Source: UBA6016 sp964568395 (lineage in GTDB: Bacteria > Campylobacterota > Campylobacteria > Campylobacterales > UBA6016). Taken from it: a stretch of 64,000 nucleotides of DNA. This document shows, one piece after another, positions 23,795-32,490 of the stretch. The notes under the pieces are model-generated. The model worked only from the letters and a program-made list of their open reading frames with translations, did no database searches and had not been told where the DNA came from. The stretch covers positions 18,386 through 82,385 of the forward strand of contig CAZMPN010000009.1 of the NCBI GenBank assembly GCA_964568395.1. The letters run 5' to 3'. Position numbers and translations under genes: made by a program. Numbering within the stretch: the stretch's first letter is position 1; every line of letters starts with the position of its first letter.

Positions 23795-24469
23795 TCATAG
23801 TGGTATTTTTTCTCTTATGATATTTAAAAATTCTTTTCTGTCTATCTCTATGGCACCCATCGATGCCAGGTGCGGGGTGTATTGCTGGCAGTCTATTATC
23901 TCGATGCCTAAGCCCTTTGCGTTGGCGCATAAAAAGGAGAGCGCCGCCTTTGACGCGTCGGGGGCTTTATAAAACATGGATTCCCCAAAAAACACACCTC
24001 CTAGCTTGACCCCGTAAAATCCGCCGACCAACTCTCCATCCCGATAACACTCAACGCTTTGGGCAAACCCTATCTGGTGGAGTTTGACGTACGCCTCTAT
24101 GAAGGCTTCGCTTATCCATGTGCCGCCTGTATCTTTTCTGGTTTCTCCGGCGGCGCACGCTTCTATGACGCCCCTGAAGTTTTTATTTATACAAAACTCG
24201 AAGTTCTGTTTTTTTATGCTCTTTCTTAGGCTCTTGTGTAGCCTAAAATCGTGTGGATATAGTACGGCTCTCGGATTAGGCGAATACCAAAAGATGAAGC
24301 CTCTGTCCATGAACCACGGGAATATCCCGTTCGAGTATGCGCTTAGAAGCCTGCCGGGCTCAAGATCGCCGCCTACGGCTACCAGTCCGTCCTCGTCGGC
24401 GCTCTCTGGATCAGGAAAGACGTACGTATGCTGGCAAAAAGAGCCAAACGGGGCGTCCAAAAACGTCAT
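23795..24469 (-). CDS. aat: Leucyl/phenylalanyl-tRNA--protein transferase
   Basis: A 224-residue enzyme that adds Leu or Phe to proteins with N-terminal Lys or Arg, marking them for ClpS-ClpAP. Landmarks are FPDPESADEDGLVAVGGDL, AYSNGIFPWF, WYSPNPRAVL, the GGTWISEAF loop and the GGFYGVKLGGVFFGESMF core. The start overlaps the clpA stop as ATGA, so the marking enzyme is made with the unfoldase that acts on its products. The length is normal for the family. Confidence 0.96.
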   Translation of the reverse strand: MTFLDAPFGSFCQHTYVFPDPESADEDGLVAVGGDLEPGRLLSAYSNGIFPWFMDRGFIFWYSPNPRAVLYPHDFRLHKSLRKSIKKQNFEFCINKNFRGVIEACAAGETRKDTGGTWISEAFIEAYVKLHQIGFAQSVECYRDGELVGGFYGVKLGGVFFGESMFYKAPDASKAALSFLCANAKGLGIEIIDCQQYTPHLASMGAIEIDRKEFLNIIREKIPL

Positions 24470-26658
24470 ATCCTAAACTCTAGACTTCCCTTTTTAAATC
24501 CTACGCTTACCTTGCCGCCTTTGGTTAGTTTGCCAAACAGCAGCTCGTCTATGAGCGCGTCTTTTACTTCACGTTCTATGAGCCCGCCTAGAGGCCTTGC
24601 TCCCATTTTCGGGTCGTATCCTTTCTCGGCAAGATACTCTTTTGCTTTTTTGTCGAAAGTTATCTCGACGTTCTTTTGTTTTAGGAACAAAGAGAGCTCC
24701 AGCAACATCTTGTCGACGACTTTTATCATCGTCTCGCGAGAGAGCGGCGCGAAATTTATCGTAGCCGTCAGACGGTTTCTAAACTCCGGCGTAAAGAAGT
24801 TTTTGACCGCCTCGTCGCTTCTGGCGGATTCGTCCGGGGCGAAGCCCATGACGGGAGCTTCGCTGCTTCCGAGGTTGCTCGTCATGATAAGTATGACGTT
24901 TCTAAAGTCGGCCTTCATGCCGGTATTGTCTGTCAAGGAGGCGTTATCCATGATTTGCAGCAGGATGTTCGCTATATCCGGGTGGGCTTTTTCTATCTCG
25001 TCCAGAAGCACTACGCAGTAAGGGTTCTTGCGTACCGCTTCGGTCAGTAGGCCGCCCTGTTCGAAGCCTACATATCCCGGAGGCGCGCCGACTAGCCTGG
25101 AGACGGCGTGTTTTTCCATATATTCGCTCATATCGTAGCGCTCAAAGTGGATTCCGAGCGTAGAGGAGAGTTGTTTGCACACCTCAGTCTTACCGACGCC
25201 GGTAGGCCCCGTGAACAAAAACGAGCCGATAGGCTTATCCGCTCTGCTTAGTCCCGCTTTCGAGCGTTTGATCGCTTTTACGACCTCTTCGATAGCCTTG
25301 TCTTGTCCGAAGACTACGCCTTTTAGGTCTTTTTCCAGCTCCCTTAGGCTCTCAAGCTCGTTTTTCTCCATCGATTTTAGAGGTATCTTCGTAATTTTCG
25401 AGATTATCTTCTCTATATCTATCTCTTTTACCGTCCGCTTCTGTTTCGCGGCAGGCAGCAGCCTGAACGCCGCGCCGGCTTCGTCTATCGCGTCTATCGC
25501 TTTGTCCGGGAGTTTTTTGTCTTTTATATATTTGTTTGTCAGGTCTACCGCCGCTTTTAACGCTTCAGGGGAGTACTTGACGTTGTGGAACTCCTCGTAT
25601 CTCTTTTTTAATCCCTCTATTATCTGGTAGCTCTCTTCGATGCTAGGTTCGTTTACGTCTATCTTCTGAAATCTTCGCCCGAGCGCGCGGTCTTTTTCGA
25701 AGCTTGATTTGTATTCGGCGAACGTCGTAGCCCCGATACATCTTAGTTTTCCGCTGCCGAGCGCCGGTTTTAGCAGGTTTGCCGCGTCCATCGAGCTGCC
25801 GTTCGCGCTTCCGGCGCCCACTATCATGTGGATTTCGTCTATGAAGAGGATCACGTTCTCCTCTTTTTCAAGTTCGGCCAGCACCCCCTTGAGCCTCTTT
25901 TCAAAATCGCCCCTATATTTCGTGCCGGCTACGAGCGAGCCCACATCCAGGGCGAATATCTTCGCGCCTTTGAGCGGAGTAGGGACGCTATCCTCGGCTA
26001 TCCTAAGAGCAAGGCCTTCCACGACGGCGGTTTTGCCGACCCCCGGTTCGCCTACCAGGATAGGATTGTTTTTTTTGCGTCTCGAGAGTACGAGCGTGGC
26101 CCTCTCTATTTCGTCAACCCTGCCGACGACCGGGTCTATGCCGCCCTTTTTTGCCTGTTCTACCAGTTCCGTCGTAAATTCGTTCAGATATGATTTCTTT
26201 TCGGCTTGTTTTTTTTGCGTCTGGGTATTATCGGGCGTGAAGTTCGTAACCGCCTCCAGTACGTCCACCTTTTCGACGCCGTAGGACTTGATTAGCATTA
26301 CGCCAAAACTTCCCTCTTCGTCGAAAAGCGCCACCAGCAGGTCGTTCTTGTCCGCCTCTTGTTTGCCTGCGCCCTGCACCTGCAAAATCATCTTCTGCAT
26401 TACGCGCTGGAATGCAGCCGTTTGCACCGGCTCTATTTTGAGGTCCTTTGGCATCTTCTCTATTTCGTTATCCAGAAACTCGGAGAGGGCTATCTTCGTC
26501 TCTATCGTGTTTACGCCGACCTCTTGCAGTATCTTGTCTATATTCGCATCTTCCAAAAGAGAGTAGATGAGGTGTTCAACCATGATATATTCGTGGTTTC
26601 TGCTTCTGGCTTCCCTGAATGCGTTTACGAGGATTATATTTAGTTCTTTGCTTATCAT
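24466..26658 (-). CDS. clpA: ATP-dependent Clp protease ATP-binding subunit ClpA
   Basis: A hexameric AAA+ unfoldase of 730 residues. The N-domain (about 1-140, where ClpS docks) is followed by D1 with Walker A GEPGVGKT and Walker B ILFIDEIHM, and D2 with GPTGVGKT and VVLLDEIEKAHP, then the D2 small domain with DPKMGARPL. There is no long coiled-coil M-domain, which separates it from ClpB further right. I start it at ATG 26658, one base after the clpS stop and after GAAGAG; an upstream frame start at 26709 lies inside clpS and adds 17 non-homologous residues. ClpP is not in the window. Confidence 0.95.
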   Translation of the reverse strand: MISKELNIILVNAFREARSRNHEYIMVEHLIYSLLEDANIDKILQEVGVNTIETKIALSEFLDNEIEKMPKDLKIEPVQTAAFQRVMQKMILQVQGAGKQEADKNDLLVALFDEEGSFGVMLIKSYGVEKVDVLEAVTNFTPDNTQTQKKQAEKKSYLNEFTTELVEQAKKGGIDPVVGRVDEIERATLVLSRRKKNNPILVGEPGVGKTAVVEGLALRIAEDSVPTPLKGAKIFALDVGSLVAGTKYRGDFEKRLKGVLAELEKEENVILFIDEIHMIVGAGSANGSSMDAANLLKPALGSGKLRCIGATTFAEYKSSFEKDRALGRRFQKIDVNEPSIEESYQIIEGLKKRYEEFHNVKYSPEALKAAVDLTNKYIKDKKLPDKAIDAIDEAGAAFRLLPAAKQKRTVKEIDIEKIISKITKIPLKSMEKNELESLRELEKDLKGVVFGQDKAIEEVVKAIKRSKAGLSRADKPIGSFLFTGPTGVGKTEVCKQLSSTLGIHFERYDMSEYMEKHAVSRLVGAPPGYVGFEQGGLLTEAVRKNPYCVVLLDEIEKAHPDIANILLQIMDNASLTDNTGMKADFRNVILIMTSNLGSSEAPVMGFAPDESARSDEAVKNFFTPEFRNRLTATINFAPLSRETMIKVVDKMLLELSLFLKQKNVEITFDKKAKEYLAEKGYDPKMGARPLGGLIEREVKDALIDELLFGKLTKGGKVSVGFKKGSLEFRI

Positions 26659-26659
26659 T

Positions 26660-26965
26660 TTACTCTTCTTCCATTGTGCATCTGAGCGGAAAACCGTTCG
26701 AGCGGGCAAGTTCTATGGTCTCGGCTACTTTCGTCTCGGCTATCTCTTTCGTGTATACGCCGCACACGGCTTTCCCTTTTTCGTGTATCGTTTGCATAAG
26801 GCGTACCGCCTCGGCCTCGCTCTTTCTGAAGATTCCTACCAACACGTCTATGACGAACTCCATCGTCGTATAGTCGTCGTTGTGCATCAGCACCTTATAT
26901 CTCTTAGGTCTCTCGACGCCGGATATGGATATCTCTTCGGTCTCTCTTTCGGTTTCAAAGTCCAT
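26660..26965 (-). CDS. clpS: ClpS adaptor protein
   Basis: A 101-residue adaptor that delivers N-degron substrates to ClpA. The conserved core RYKVLMHNDDYTTMEFVI forms the N-degron pocket, and the helix with IHEKGKAVCGVY is the ClpA-contact face. The N-terminal 25 residues are acidic and flexible, as in characterised ClpS. First gene of the clpS-clpA-aat operon. Confidence 0.96.
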   Translation of the reverse strand: MDFETERETEEISISGVERPKRYKVLMHNDDYTTMEFVIDVLVGIFRKSEAEAVRLMQTIHEKGKAVCGVYTKEIAETKVAETIELARSNGFPLRCTMEEE

Positions 26966-27018
26966 CGGTTTTCTTTGTGGGGATATTTTTGTAGATTATA
27001 AAATGAAAGGTTTTAAGA

Positions 27019-27046
27019 CTCTCTAAGCCGGGAAGGGCTTAGAGAG
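27019..27046 (-). terminator. Strong hairpin at the end of the sdhABE operon
   Basis: A perfect 11-bp stem (CTCTCTAAGCC / GGCTTAGAGAG) with a 6-base loop overlaps the sdhE stop codon. On the minus strand it is followed by TCTTAAAACCTTT, only loosely T-rich. It most likely terminates sdhABE, and may also block read-in from clpS or protect the 3' end. Confidence 0.7.
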
Positions 27047-27920
27047 CGAATTCAGGTTTTACGATATTGTGTTTTAGGCCAAGCTCTTCCGCGCTAAGAC
27101 CTAGCGCCAGACCTATCATCTGAGGTAGGTGTAGGATAGGCATATGCACGTCTCTGCCAAGCGCTTTGGATGCCGATTTTTGTTTTATATCCATATTTAG
27201 GTGGCAAAGCGGACAAGGCGTAACGATCATATCCGCGTTGTTGTCCATTGCGTCCATTATTGCGTTGCCAGTCATCTGGATAGCCGCTTTCGAGGACTGC
27301 AGATCCGCATGGAAGCCGCAGCATTTGTTTTTGGACGAATACTCGGTAGCGTTGCCGCCGACCGCGCCGATTACTCTTTCTAGCGAAGTAGGGTTATACG
27401 GATTTTCGTTTCCGTTCGCCTTCTCTTGCACCGCGCCAGGTCTGATGTTGTGGCAGCCGTAGAACGGAGCGATATTGAAGTCGCCGAGCGGTTTTTCTAC
27501 CATATCTTCCAGTTTTTCTAGGCCGAAATCTTCGATAAGCACGTATAGAAGATGTCTGACTCTGCTAGTGCCCTTGTATTCTAGGCCTACCTCGGAGAGC
27601 TTTTCGTTTACTTTTGCTCTGAGCGCGGCATCGGCTTTTAGTTTTTGGTCAGCCATGAGCAGGTTTAGATTGCACGTGTTGCATATAGTTACCAGGTCAA
27701 GACCCAGTTTTTCGGCGTAGCAGATGTTCCTGGCGTTAAGCACCAAAGACAAAAACTCGTCGAAATCTTGCAGGTGGGAGGCGCCGCAGCACGAAGCCTC
27801 TTTTAGTTCGATTAGTTCGATTCCAAGCTTTTTTGCGACCGCTTCAGTCGATTTCATAAGCTCAGGCGTAGAGTTCTTGGCTGTACAACCTGTAAAAAGA
27901 GCGTATTTTAGTCCTGTCAT
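27039..27920 (-). CDS. sdhE: SdhE, CCG-domain subunit of type-E succinate:quinone oxidoreductase
   Basis: A 293-residue protein with two cysteine-rich CCG domains related to heterodisulfide reductase subunit B. The motifs are SCCGASH (about 43-49) with CNTCN, and KCCGFH (about 201) with PCPLCH. In type-E succinate dehydrogenases and methylmenaquinol:fumarate reductases this subunit replaces the haem-bearing anchor, holds a non-cubane cluster and attaches the complex to the membrane by amphipathic helices; no real transmembrane helix is present here either. It lies 9 bases after sdhB in the order sdhA-sdhB-sdhE, as in other Campylobacterota. Confidence 0.9.
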   Translation of the reverse strand: MTGLKYALFTGCTAKNSTPELMKSTEAVAKKLGIELIELKEASCCGASHLQDFDEFLSLVLNARNICYAEKLGLDLVTICNTCNLNLLMADQKLKADAALRAKVNEKLSEVGLEYKGTSRVRHLLYVLIEDFGLEKLEDMVEKPLGDFNIAPFYGCHNIRPGAVQEKANGNENPYNPTSLERVIGAVGGNATEYSSKNKCCGFHADLQSSKAAIQMTGNAIMDAMDNNADMIVTPCPLCHLNMDIKQKSASKALGRDVHMPILHLPQMIGLALGLSAEELGLKHNIVKPEFAL

Positions 27921-27929
27921 ATCTCTATC

Positions 27930-28910
27930 CTAATCAAACTTTTGTGTAGAAGACGACTCTACAAGTGTTTTTATTTCGTCTAGGTTTTCGCTTTTTGGCA
28001 TATCCCAAGGAAGCACTATTTTGCCGTGAGTCAGCATATCGAACGCTTCAGGCAGGTGTTTCATGACTCCTATGTTGCCCTCGGAGTATCTTACAAGCTC
28101 GCCTTCGTCAAGAAGCCCATGCTTCTCTATGGAGTGCTTGAAGCCTACGGCGTGTCTTGTGGCTACGTTGCTTTGGGCCACGCCTTCCGCGAATATCTGC
28201 GTATGCAGCCTTGTGATTTTGCCGATCGGGTCTACGCCTTTTGGACAAACCTGCGCGCACTCGAAGCATTTTACGCAATCCCAAACGCCTTTACCCATTT
28301 CGTTTACTATTTCAAGTCTCTCTTTTTTTGCCGAGTCTCTCTCGTCCGATGTAAATCTGTAAGCCTTTGCGAACGCCGCAGGCCCTATGTAGTCTTCGTT
28401 GTACTGTACGGAAGGACAAGAGTAGTAGCAAGAACCGCACTGGATACAGTAATCGGCTTCGTCTATCCTCTCTGCGCTATGCGGGGATACCAGGTTTTCG
28501 CTTGTCGGATGTTCTTCGATTTTTGCCTCAAGGTAAGGTTTTACGGCATCGTATTTACCCCAGAAGTCGGCTTTGTCGATAATAAGGTCTTTGATGGCTC
28601 TTTTGATATTTTGCGGCTCGATCGTCAGCTCGGTGCCGAAAATCTCGATCAGCTCAAACAGGTTTTGCTTGCACGCAAGTACGCCTTTTTGGTTTACTTT
28701 TACGGCGCAGCTTCCGCAAATACCGTGTCTGCAGCTTCTTCTGTAGCTAAGAGAGCCGTCTATATCCCACTTGATTCTATTCAGGATGTCAAGCACGACC
28801 TCGTGGCTCTCCACGTTCATTTCATAAGTTTTGTATGCAGGCAAATAATCGGTCTCGGAGTTGAACCTGAAGACCTTGAATGTTACCTTTTTTGTTTTTG
28901 ACTCAAACAT
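27930..28910 (-). CDS. sdhB: Succinate dehydrogenase/fumarate reductase iron-sulfur subunit
   Basis: A 326-residue iron-sulfur subunit, longer at the C-terminus than the E. coli type, as usual for type-E enzymes. The plant-ferredoxin domain has the 2Fe-2S ligands in CRHGICGSC and a distal cysteine in VLACKQ. The C-terminal domain has CIQCGSCYYSCP and CVKCFECAQVCPKG for the remaining clusters. It passes electrons between the FAD of SdhA and SdhE. Spacing to both neighbours is under 15 bases. Confidence 0.93.
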   Translation of the reverse strand: MFESKTKKVTFKVFRFNSETDYLPAYKTYEMNVESHEVVLDILNRIKWDIDGSLSYRRSCRHGICGSCAVKVNQKGVLACKQNLFELIEIFGTELTIEPQNIKRAIKDLIIDKADFWGKYDAVKPYLEAKIEEHPTSENLVSPHSAERIDEADYCIQCGSCYYSCPSVQYNEDYIGPAAFAKAYRFTSDERDSAKKERLEIVNEMGKGVWDCVKCFECAQVCPKGVDPIGKITRLHTQIFAEGVAQSNVATRHAVGFKHSIEKHGLLDEGELVRYSEGNIGVMKHLPEAFDMLTHGKIVLPWDMPKSENLDEIKTLVESSSTQKFD

Positions 28911-28924
28911 TTTTACGCCTTTAA

Positions 28925-30631
28925 TTAATAACTTCTAGTCTCAGGAGCGAATTTTCCGAGTTTTACCGGAGCTAGTTCCAGCCTGATATTTTCATTTTCC
29001 ATATACGCAAACGTGTGCTTTAGGAAGTTTTCGTCATCTCTTTCGGTATAGTCTTCTCTATAGTGCGCCCCGCGGCTCTCTTTTCTATTGATTGCGCCCT
29101 CTACGATAAACGCCGAGAAGTCAAGCATATGTCCAAGCTCGATGGCTTCTTGGAGTTCCGTGTTGAACGTTTTTGTTTTGTCGCTAATCGAGATATTTTT
29201 GAATCTCTCTCTTAGACCTTTTAGTATCTCTTTTTGCGCCTCAAGCGATTTGTGCGTCCTGAATACGCCGGCATTCAGGGTCATACTCTCTTGCAGTTCG
29301 TTTCTTAGCTTTGTGACCGACTCTTGGCCTTTTGAGTAGAGTATGCCCTCTACTTCGGCTACCGCGGCTTTCGCGTCTTCGGCGTTTGCGGCTCTAAAAG
29401 AGATGTTTCCGACTTCCGCCGCCATCTGCTCTCCTACGTGTCTTCCGAAGAATAGCGCCTCAAGTACGGAGTTCGCTCCGAGTCTGTTTGCGCCGTGTAC
29501 GCTTACGCATGCGCATTCGCCGGCCGCATAGAACCCTTCGACCGTCTCATTGATATTTTTCCTAACGTGTCCGTTGATATCGGTCGGAATACCGCCCATA
29601 GAGTAGTGCGCCGTAGCCTGAATAAGGATCGGCTCTTTTACCATGTCAAGACCCAGGAACGTTATGGCAAGGTCTCTAAGCTCAGGAAGCTTCGCATTGA
29701 TGACCTCTTCTCCTAGGTGCGTCAGGTCTATGTATACGGAGTCCTTATTTGGGCCTACGCCTCTACCTTCCATAACCTCTTTCGTAATAGCCCTGCTCAC
29801 TACGTCCCTTGAGGCAAGCTCCATTTTTTGAGGGGCGTATTTGCCCATAAATCTTTCGCCGAGGCTGTTGTACAAAAGACCGCCTTCGCCTCTAGCCGCT
29901 TCTGAGATCAGTATTCCCGTGCCGGATAGTCCGGTCGGATGGAATTGTACGAACTCCATATCCTCTAGCGGCAATCCGTGTCTAGCCACGATAGATAGAC
30001 CGTCCCCCGTATTCGCAAGGGCGTTGGAGTTGATTTTGTACGATCTGGCGTATCCGCCCGTCGCGAACATTACGGCCTTGGCGTTAAACAGCCTAAATTC
30101 CATATCTCTTAGGTTGTACGCTACTACGCCGCTTACCTTGCCGTCTTTGTATACGATGTCGCAAACATACCATTCGTCCAAAAATAGTACGCCTTCTCTT
30201 CTCGCTTGTTCGTAAATAGTTTGAAGGAGCGTAAGACCCGTTCTGTCTTTTGCGTAGCAAGCCCTAGGTTTGCTTTGCCCTCCGAAAGGTCTTTGGGCTA
30301 TTTTGCCGTCTTCCGTTCTCGAGAATACGGCGCCCATCCTCTCTATCCATCTGATGGTTTCAGGGGCTTTTTTGCACATAAGCTCGATGGCGTCTTGGTC
30401 GCCGATATAATCGCTACCCTTTACCGTATCGAACTCGTGGAGAGAAGTATCCTCCTCGTTTAGTGCGGCATTGATACCGCCTTGCGCTGCACCCGAGTGG
30501 CTTCTGAGCGGGTGAAGCTTTGTTAGCACTACCGTCTTTAGGCCGGCTTTTTGACACTCCCTTGCCGCTGCGCATCCGGCAAGTCCCGCACCTACTATGA
30601 CGACGTCATGTTTTTCGATTTTTATATCCAT
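28925..30631 (-). CDS. sdhA: Succinate dehydrogenase/fumarate reductase flavoprotein subunit (no Tat signal)
   Basis: A 568-residue flavoprotein. The N-terminus starts straight into the Rossmann motif GAGLAG (residues 14-19); H45 in RSHSGAAQGG is the covalent FAD ligand, and FHPTGLSGTG and EAARGEGG belong to the active site. There is no twin-arginine signal, unlike the periplasmic MfrA enzymes of Campylobacter and Wolinella, so the active site should face the cytoplasm. The complex could then work as succinate dehydrogenase or as a cytoplasmic fumarate reductase in a reductive TCA cycle; sequence alone does not set the direction. GAGG precedes the ATG. Confidence 0.93.
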   Translation of the reverse strand: MDIKIEKHDVVIVGAGLAGCAAARECQKAGLKTVVLTKLHPLRSHSGAAQGGINAALNEEDTSLHEFDTVKGSDYIGDQDAIELMCKKAPETIRWIERMGAVFSRTEDGKIAQRPFGGQSKPRACYAKDRTGLTLLQTIYEQARREGVLFLDEWYVCDIVYKDGKVSGVVAYNLRDMEFRLFNAKAVMFATGGYARSYKINSNALANTGDGLSIVARHGLPLEDMEFVQFHPTGLSGTGILISEAARGEGGLLYNSLGERFMGKYAPQKMELASRDVVSRAITKEVMEGRGVGPNKDSVYIDLTHLGEEVINAKLPELRDLAITFLGLDMVKEPILIQATAHYSMGGIPTDINGHVRKNINETVEGFYAAGECACVSVHGANRLGANSVLEALFFGRHVGEQMAAEVGNISFRAANAEDAKAAVAEVEGILYSKGQESVTKLRNELQESMTLNAGVFRTHKSLEAQKEILKGLRERFKNISISDKTKTFNTELQEAIELGHMLDFSAFIVEGAINRKESRGAHYREDYTERDDENFLKHTFAYMENENIRLELAPVKLGKFAPETRSY

Positions 30632-30670
30632 TTAAACCTCTATCCGTTAGCATATTGACAAGCTGTCGTG

Positions 30671-30676
30671 ATTATA
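30671..30676 (-). promoter_or_regulatory. Likely -10 element of the sdhABE promoter
   Basis: A perfect TATAAT on the minus strand lies 40 bases before the sdhA ATG. No good -35 is seen, as is common for housekeeping promoters in this phylum. The divergent thiL gene starts 91 bases to the right. A TTGACA at 30655-30660 on the plus strand has no -10 at proper spacing. Confidence 0.5.
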
Positions 30677-30766
30677 TCATCTAATATTTTTAAAATAAGA
30701 CTAGAAAATGCCTAGTTTTTGGGCCTAATACGTTAATGTTACAAAAACGCACACAGGAATAACGCA

Positions 30767-31588
30767 TTGAATAAAGAAAAATTTTTTATAAAGAACATAT
30801 CAAATTCAAAATATATCGGAGATGACGGGGCGTTTATAGACGGATTCGTGTACTCGCAAGACGCTTTTTTTGAAAACGTGCATTTCAAAAAAGAGTGGAT
30901 GAGCTATGAGCAGATTGGTAACAAAGCGATGCTGGCCAACATCTCGGACGCCATATCCATGAACGCCGTGCCGCTCTATGCGCTGATAACGGCCGCCATT
31001 CCGCCGCATATGTCGCATGAAGATATACTCTCCTTACAAAAAGGGCTCAAAAAAGCGGCAAGAAAATACAATATACAAATAATAGGCGGCGATACGATAG
31101 CAAATATAAAGCTAGACATCTCAATCACGATAATCTCGAAAACCGATAAACCTATATATAGAAAGGGACTCAAAAAAGGGCAGCTGCTCGCGTACACCGG
31201 CAAACTAGGAGACTCCCTGAGGGAGTTGAACGCTCTTTTTGCCGGAGAGAAAATAGCTCCAAACTCCAGGTTTTTTGCGCCGAAATTAAGACGGGAGTTT
31301 ATGTATAAAGCCTCGGAATATATGAGTTTTTGTATGGATATCTCGGATGGTCTATTTAAAGAGCTTGAGAGGGTTAGCGAACTAAACCGTGTCGGATACG
31401 AGTTTATAAAAAAAATAGGAAGAGAGCAGGGGTGTAGCGGCGAGGAGTACGAGCTGCTATTTGGTTTTGAAGAAAAAGATCTGCCGAAAATAATGGAGTT
31501 GTCAAAAAGCACCAAGACGAAAGTGACGGTGTTCGCCAGAGCCGTGAAAGGCTCGTTCATATCTGATTGCAAGGAGTGGCATTTTTAA
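30767..31588 (+). CDS. thiL: Thiamine-monophosphate kinase
   Basis: A 273-residue kinase that makes thiamine diphosphate from thiamine monophosphate. It has the ThiL pattern GDDGAFID, the SQDAFFENVHF metal site, the IIGGDT block and the MDISDGL motif. It is shorter than the roughly 320-residue E. coli enzyme, mostly in the C-terminal half. The start is TTG with AGGA upstream. It stands alone on the plus strand and its 3' end overlaps the convergent gene by four bases. Confidence 0.86.
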   Translation: MNKEKFFIKNISNSKYIGDDGAFIDGFVYSQDAFFENVHFKKEWMSYEQIGNKAMLANISDAISMNAVPLYALITAAIPPHMSHEDILSLQKGLKKAARKYNIQIIGGDTIANIKLDISITIISKTDKPIYRKGLKKGQLLAYTGKLGDSLRELNALFAGEKIAPNSRFFAPKLRREFMYKASEYMSFCMDISDGLFKELERVSELNRVGYEFIKKIGREQGCSGEEYELLFGFEEKDLPKIMELSKSTKTKVTVFARAVKGSFISDCKEWHF

Positions 31589-32004
31589 CCCTGGCACTCT
31601 CTTGCTTTTATGGATGTTTCGTAGGTTTCTTGTTCGTTTTCAAATCTAAATCTATATACGTATACAAGGTCGATCTCTTTTAGCTTCGCAAGCAGCTTGT
31701 TTTTGCACAACATCTCCTTGTTTTTGGCCGTAACCTCTTCCATAAACTCTTTTTTAGCATCTTCATATCGGCGTAGACCGTCTATGAGCTCCTTTTGCTC
31801 CTGCGAATTTCTATCTTGCGGCTTAAGCACGAACATGCTGATTACCCTGTTTTTATCCGCCGTCACGCCTTCGAAAAACATTATTTCGTTAACGTGCTTT
31901 TGTTTCATTATGTTGCCGACGCTTACTATAAGCTCGACTATCGGATCCGTTTGGGCAAATAATATTTGGGCGCACAGGCATACCGCTATAGATATTTTTC
32001 TCAT
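31585..32004 (-). CDS. Exported protein of unknown function
   Basis: I do not recognise this 139-residue protein. A signal peptide (about 1-17, cut near FAQ-TD) sends it to the periplasm. The mature protein is highly charged and mostly helical, with two cysteines, one in the middle of the C-terminal third (MLCKNK) and one near the end (ARECQG), which could form a disulfide. Its ATG shares one base with the stop of the SUI1-family gene upstream, so the two are coupled, although their compartments differ. Confidence 0.6.
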   Translation of the reverse strand: MRKISIAVCLCAQILFAQTDPIVELIVSVGNIMKQKHVNEIMFFEGVTADKNRVISMFVLKPQDRNSQEQKELIDGLRRYEDAKKEFMEEVTAKNKEMLCKNKLLAKLKEIDLVYVYRFRFENEQETYETSIKARECQG

Positions 32005-32351
32005 CAGTTCTTTACCCTAAACCCTTCTTTTTTGAGAAGCTCCCTTAGCCTATCCCTGTGTTCGCCTTGAAACTCCAGCTTGCCGTCTTTTACCGCTCCG
32101 CCGACCGCTAGAGACTTTTTCAGCTTCGTGAGCAGCGCCTTCTCGTCATCTTCCGACATATAGAATACCCCGGCTACGGTGACCGGTTTGCCGCTTCTTT
32201 TTTCCATGGATAGCGCTACCGCGTATTCGTTTTTGGCTCTTGTTTCTCGTTTTTTATCGCATACGCACTCGCTTTGCAGTTCGCCGCACTTTTTGCAGAC
32301 CGTATCTATGGTGTTTAAACTCCCTTGTAACCCCTCTAGTTTAAAGCGCAT
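32004..32351 (-). CDS. yciH: SUI1/YciH-family translation factor with N-terminal zinc-like motif
   Basis: A 115-residue SUI1-fold protein. The C-terminal part (about 45-115) has the RSGKPVTVAGVF and LKKSLAVGGAVKDGKLEFQG blocks of the eIF1/YciH family, which can influence start-codon choice at the ribosome. The N-terminal part has CKKCGELQSECVC, a four-cysteine pattern that could bind zinc and is a common addition in this family. The first base of the following gene lies in its stop codon. A role in initiation fidelity is known for relatives, not shown here. Confidence 0.85.
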   Translation of the reverse strand: MRFKLEGLQGSLNTIDTVCKKCGELQSECVCDKKRETRAKNEYAVALSMEKRSGKPVTVAGVFYMSEDDEKALLTKLKKSLAVGGAVKDGKLEFQGEHRDRLRELLKKEGFRVKN

Positions 32352-32446
32352 AAAAATCCTTTGAGTAAAAAAGTAACAATATATAGTTTTTGTGCCAAAA
32401 AAAGATTACTTTTTGAAACATAATTATTCTAAAAATATTTAAAAGC

Positions 32447-32460
32447 GGGTAATATTACCC
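32447..32460. promoter_or_regulatory. Perfect 14-bp palindrome in the acnB leader
   Basis: GGGTAATATTACCC is a perfect dyad 30 bases before the acnB ATG. A possible -10 (TATTCT, 32425-32430) lies just upstream, which would put the palindrome a few bases after the transcription start, a classic repressor position. It has no loop, so a DNA-binding dimer is likelier than an RNA hairpin. Confidence 0.5.
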
Positions 32461-32490
32461 AAACCAAATAGAAAAAAAGGAGCTTTCAAA

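Noticed and set aside
24428..26284. Several long plus-strand reading frames across clpA
   Set aside because: They are antisense shadows of the clpA gene: low-complexity Ser/Phe/Arg-rich products with no recognisable motif. The same holds for long antisense frames over sdhB, btuB and acnB.
28026..28901. A 291-residue plus-strand frame opposite sdhB
   Set aside because: Antisense of a certain gene, rich in Tyr/Phe/Arg from reverse-strand codons, with no domain pattern or ribosome site.
30655..30676. Plus-strand thiL promoter from TTGACA at 30655
   Set aside because: No acceptable -10 lies 16-18 bases downstream; candidates fall at 14 and 19. The minus-strand TATAAT is more convincing for sdhA.
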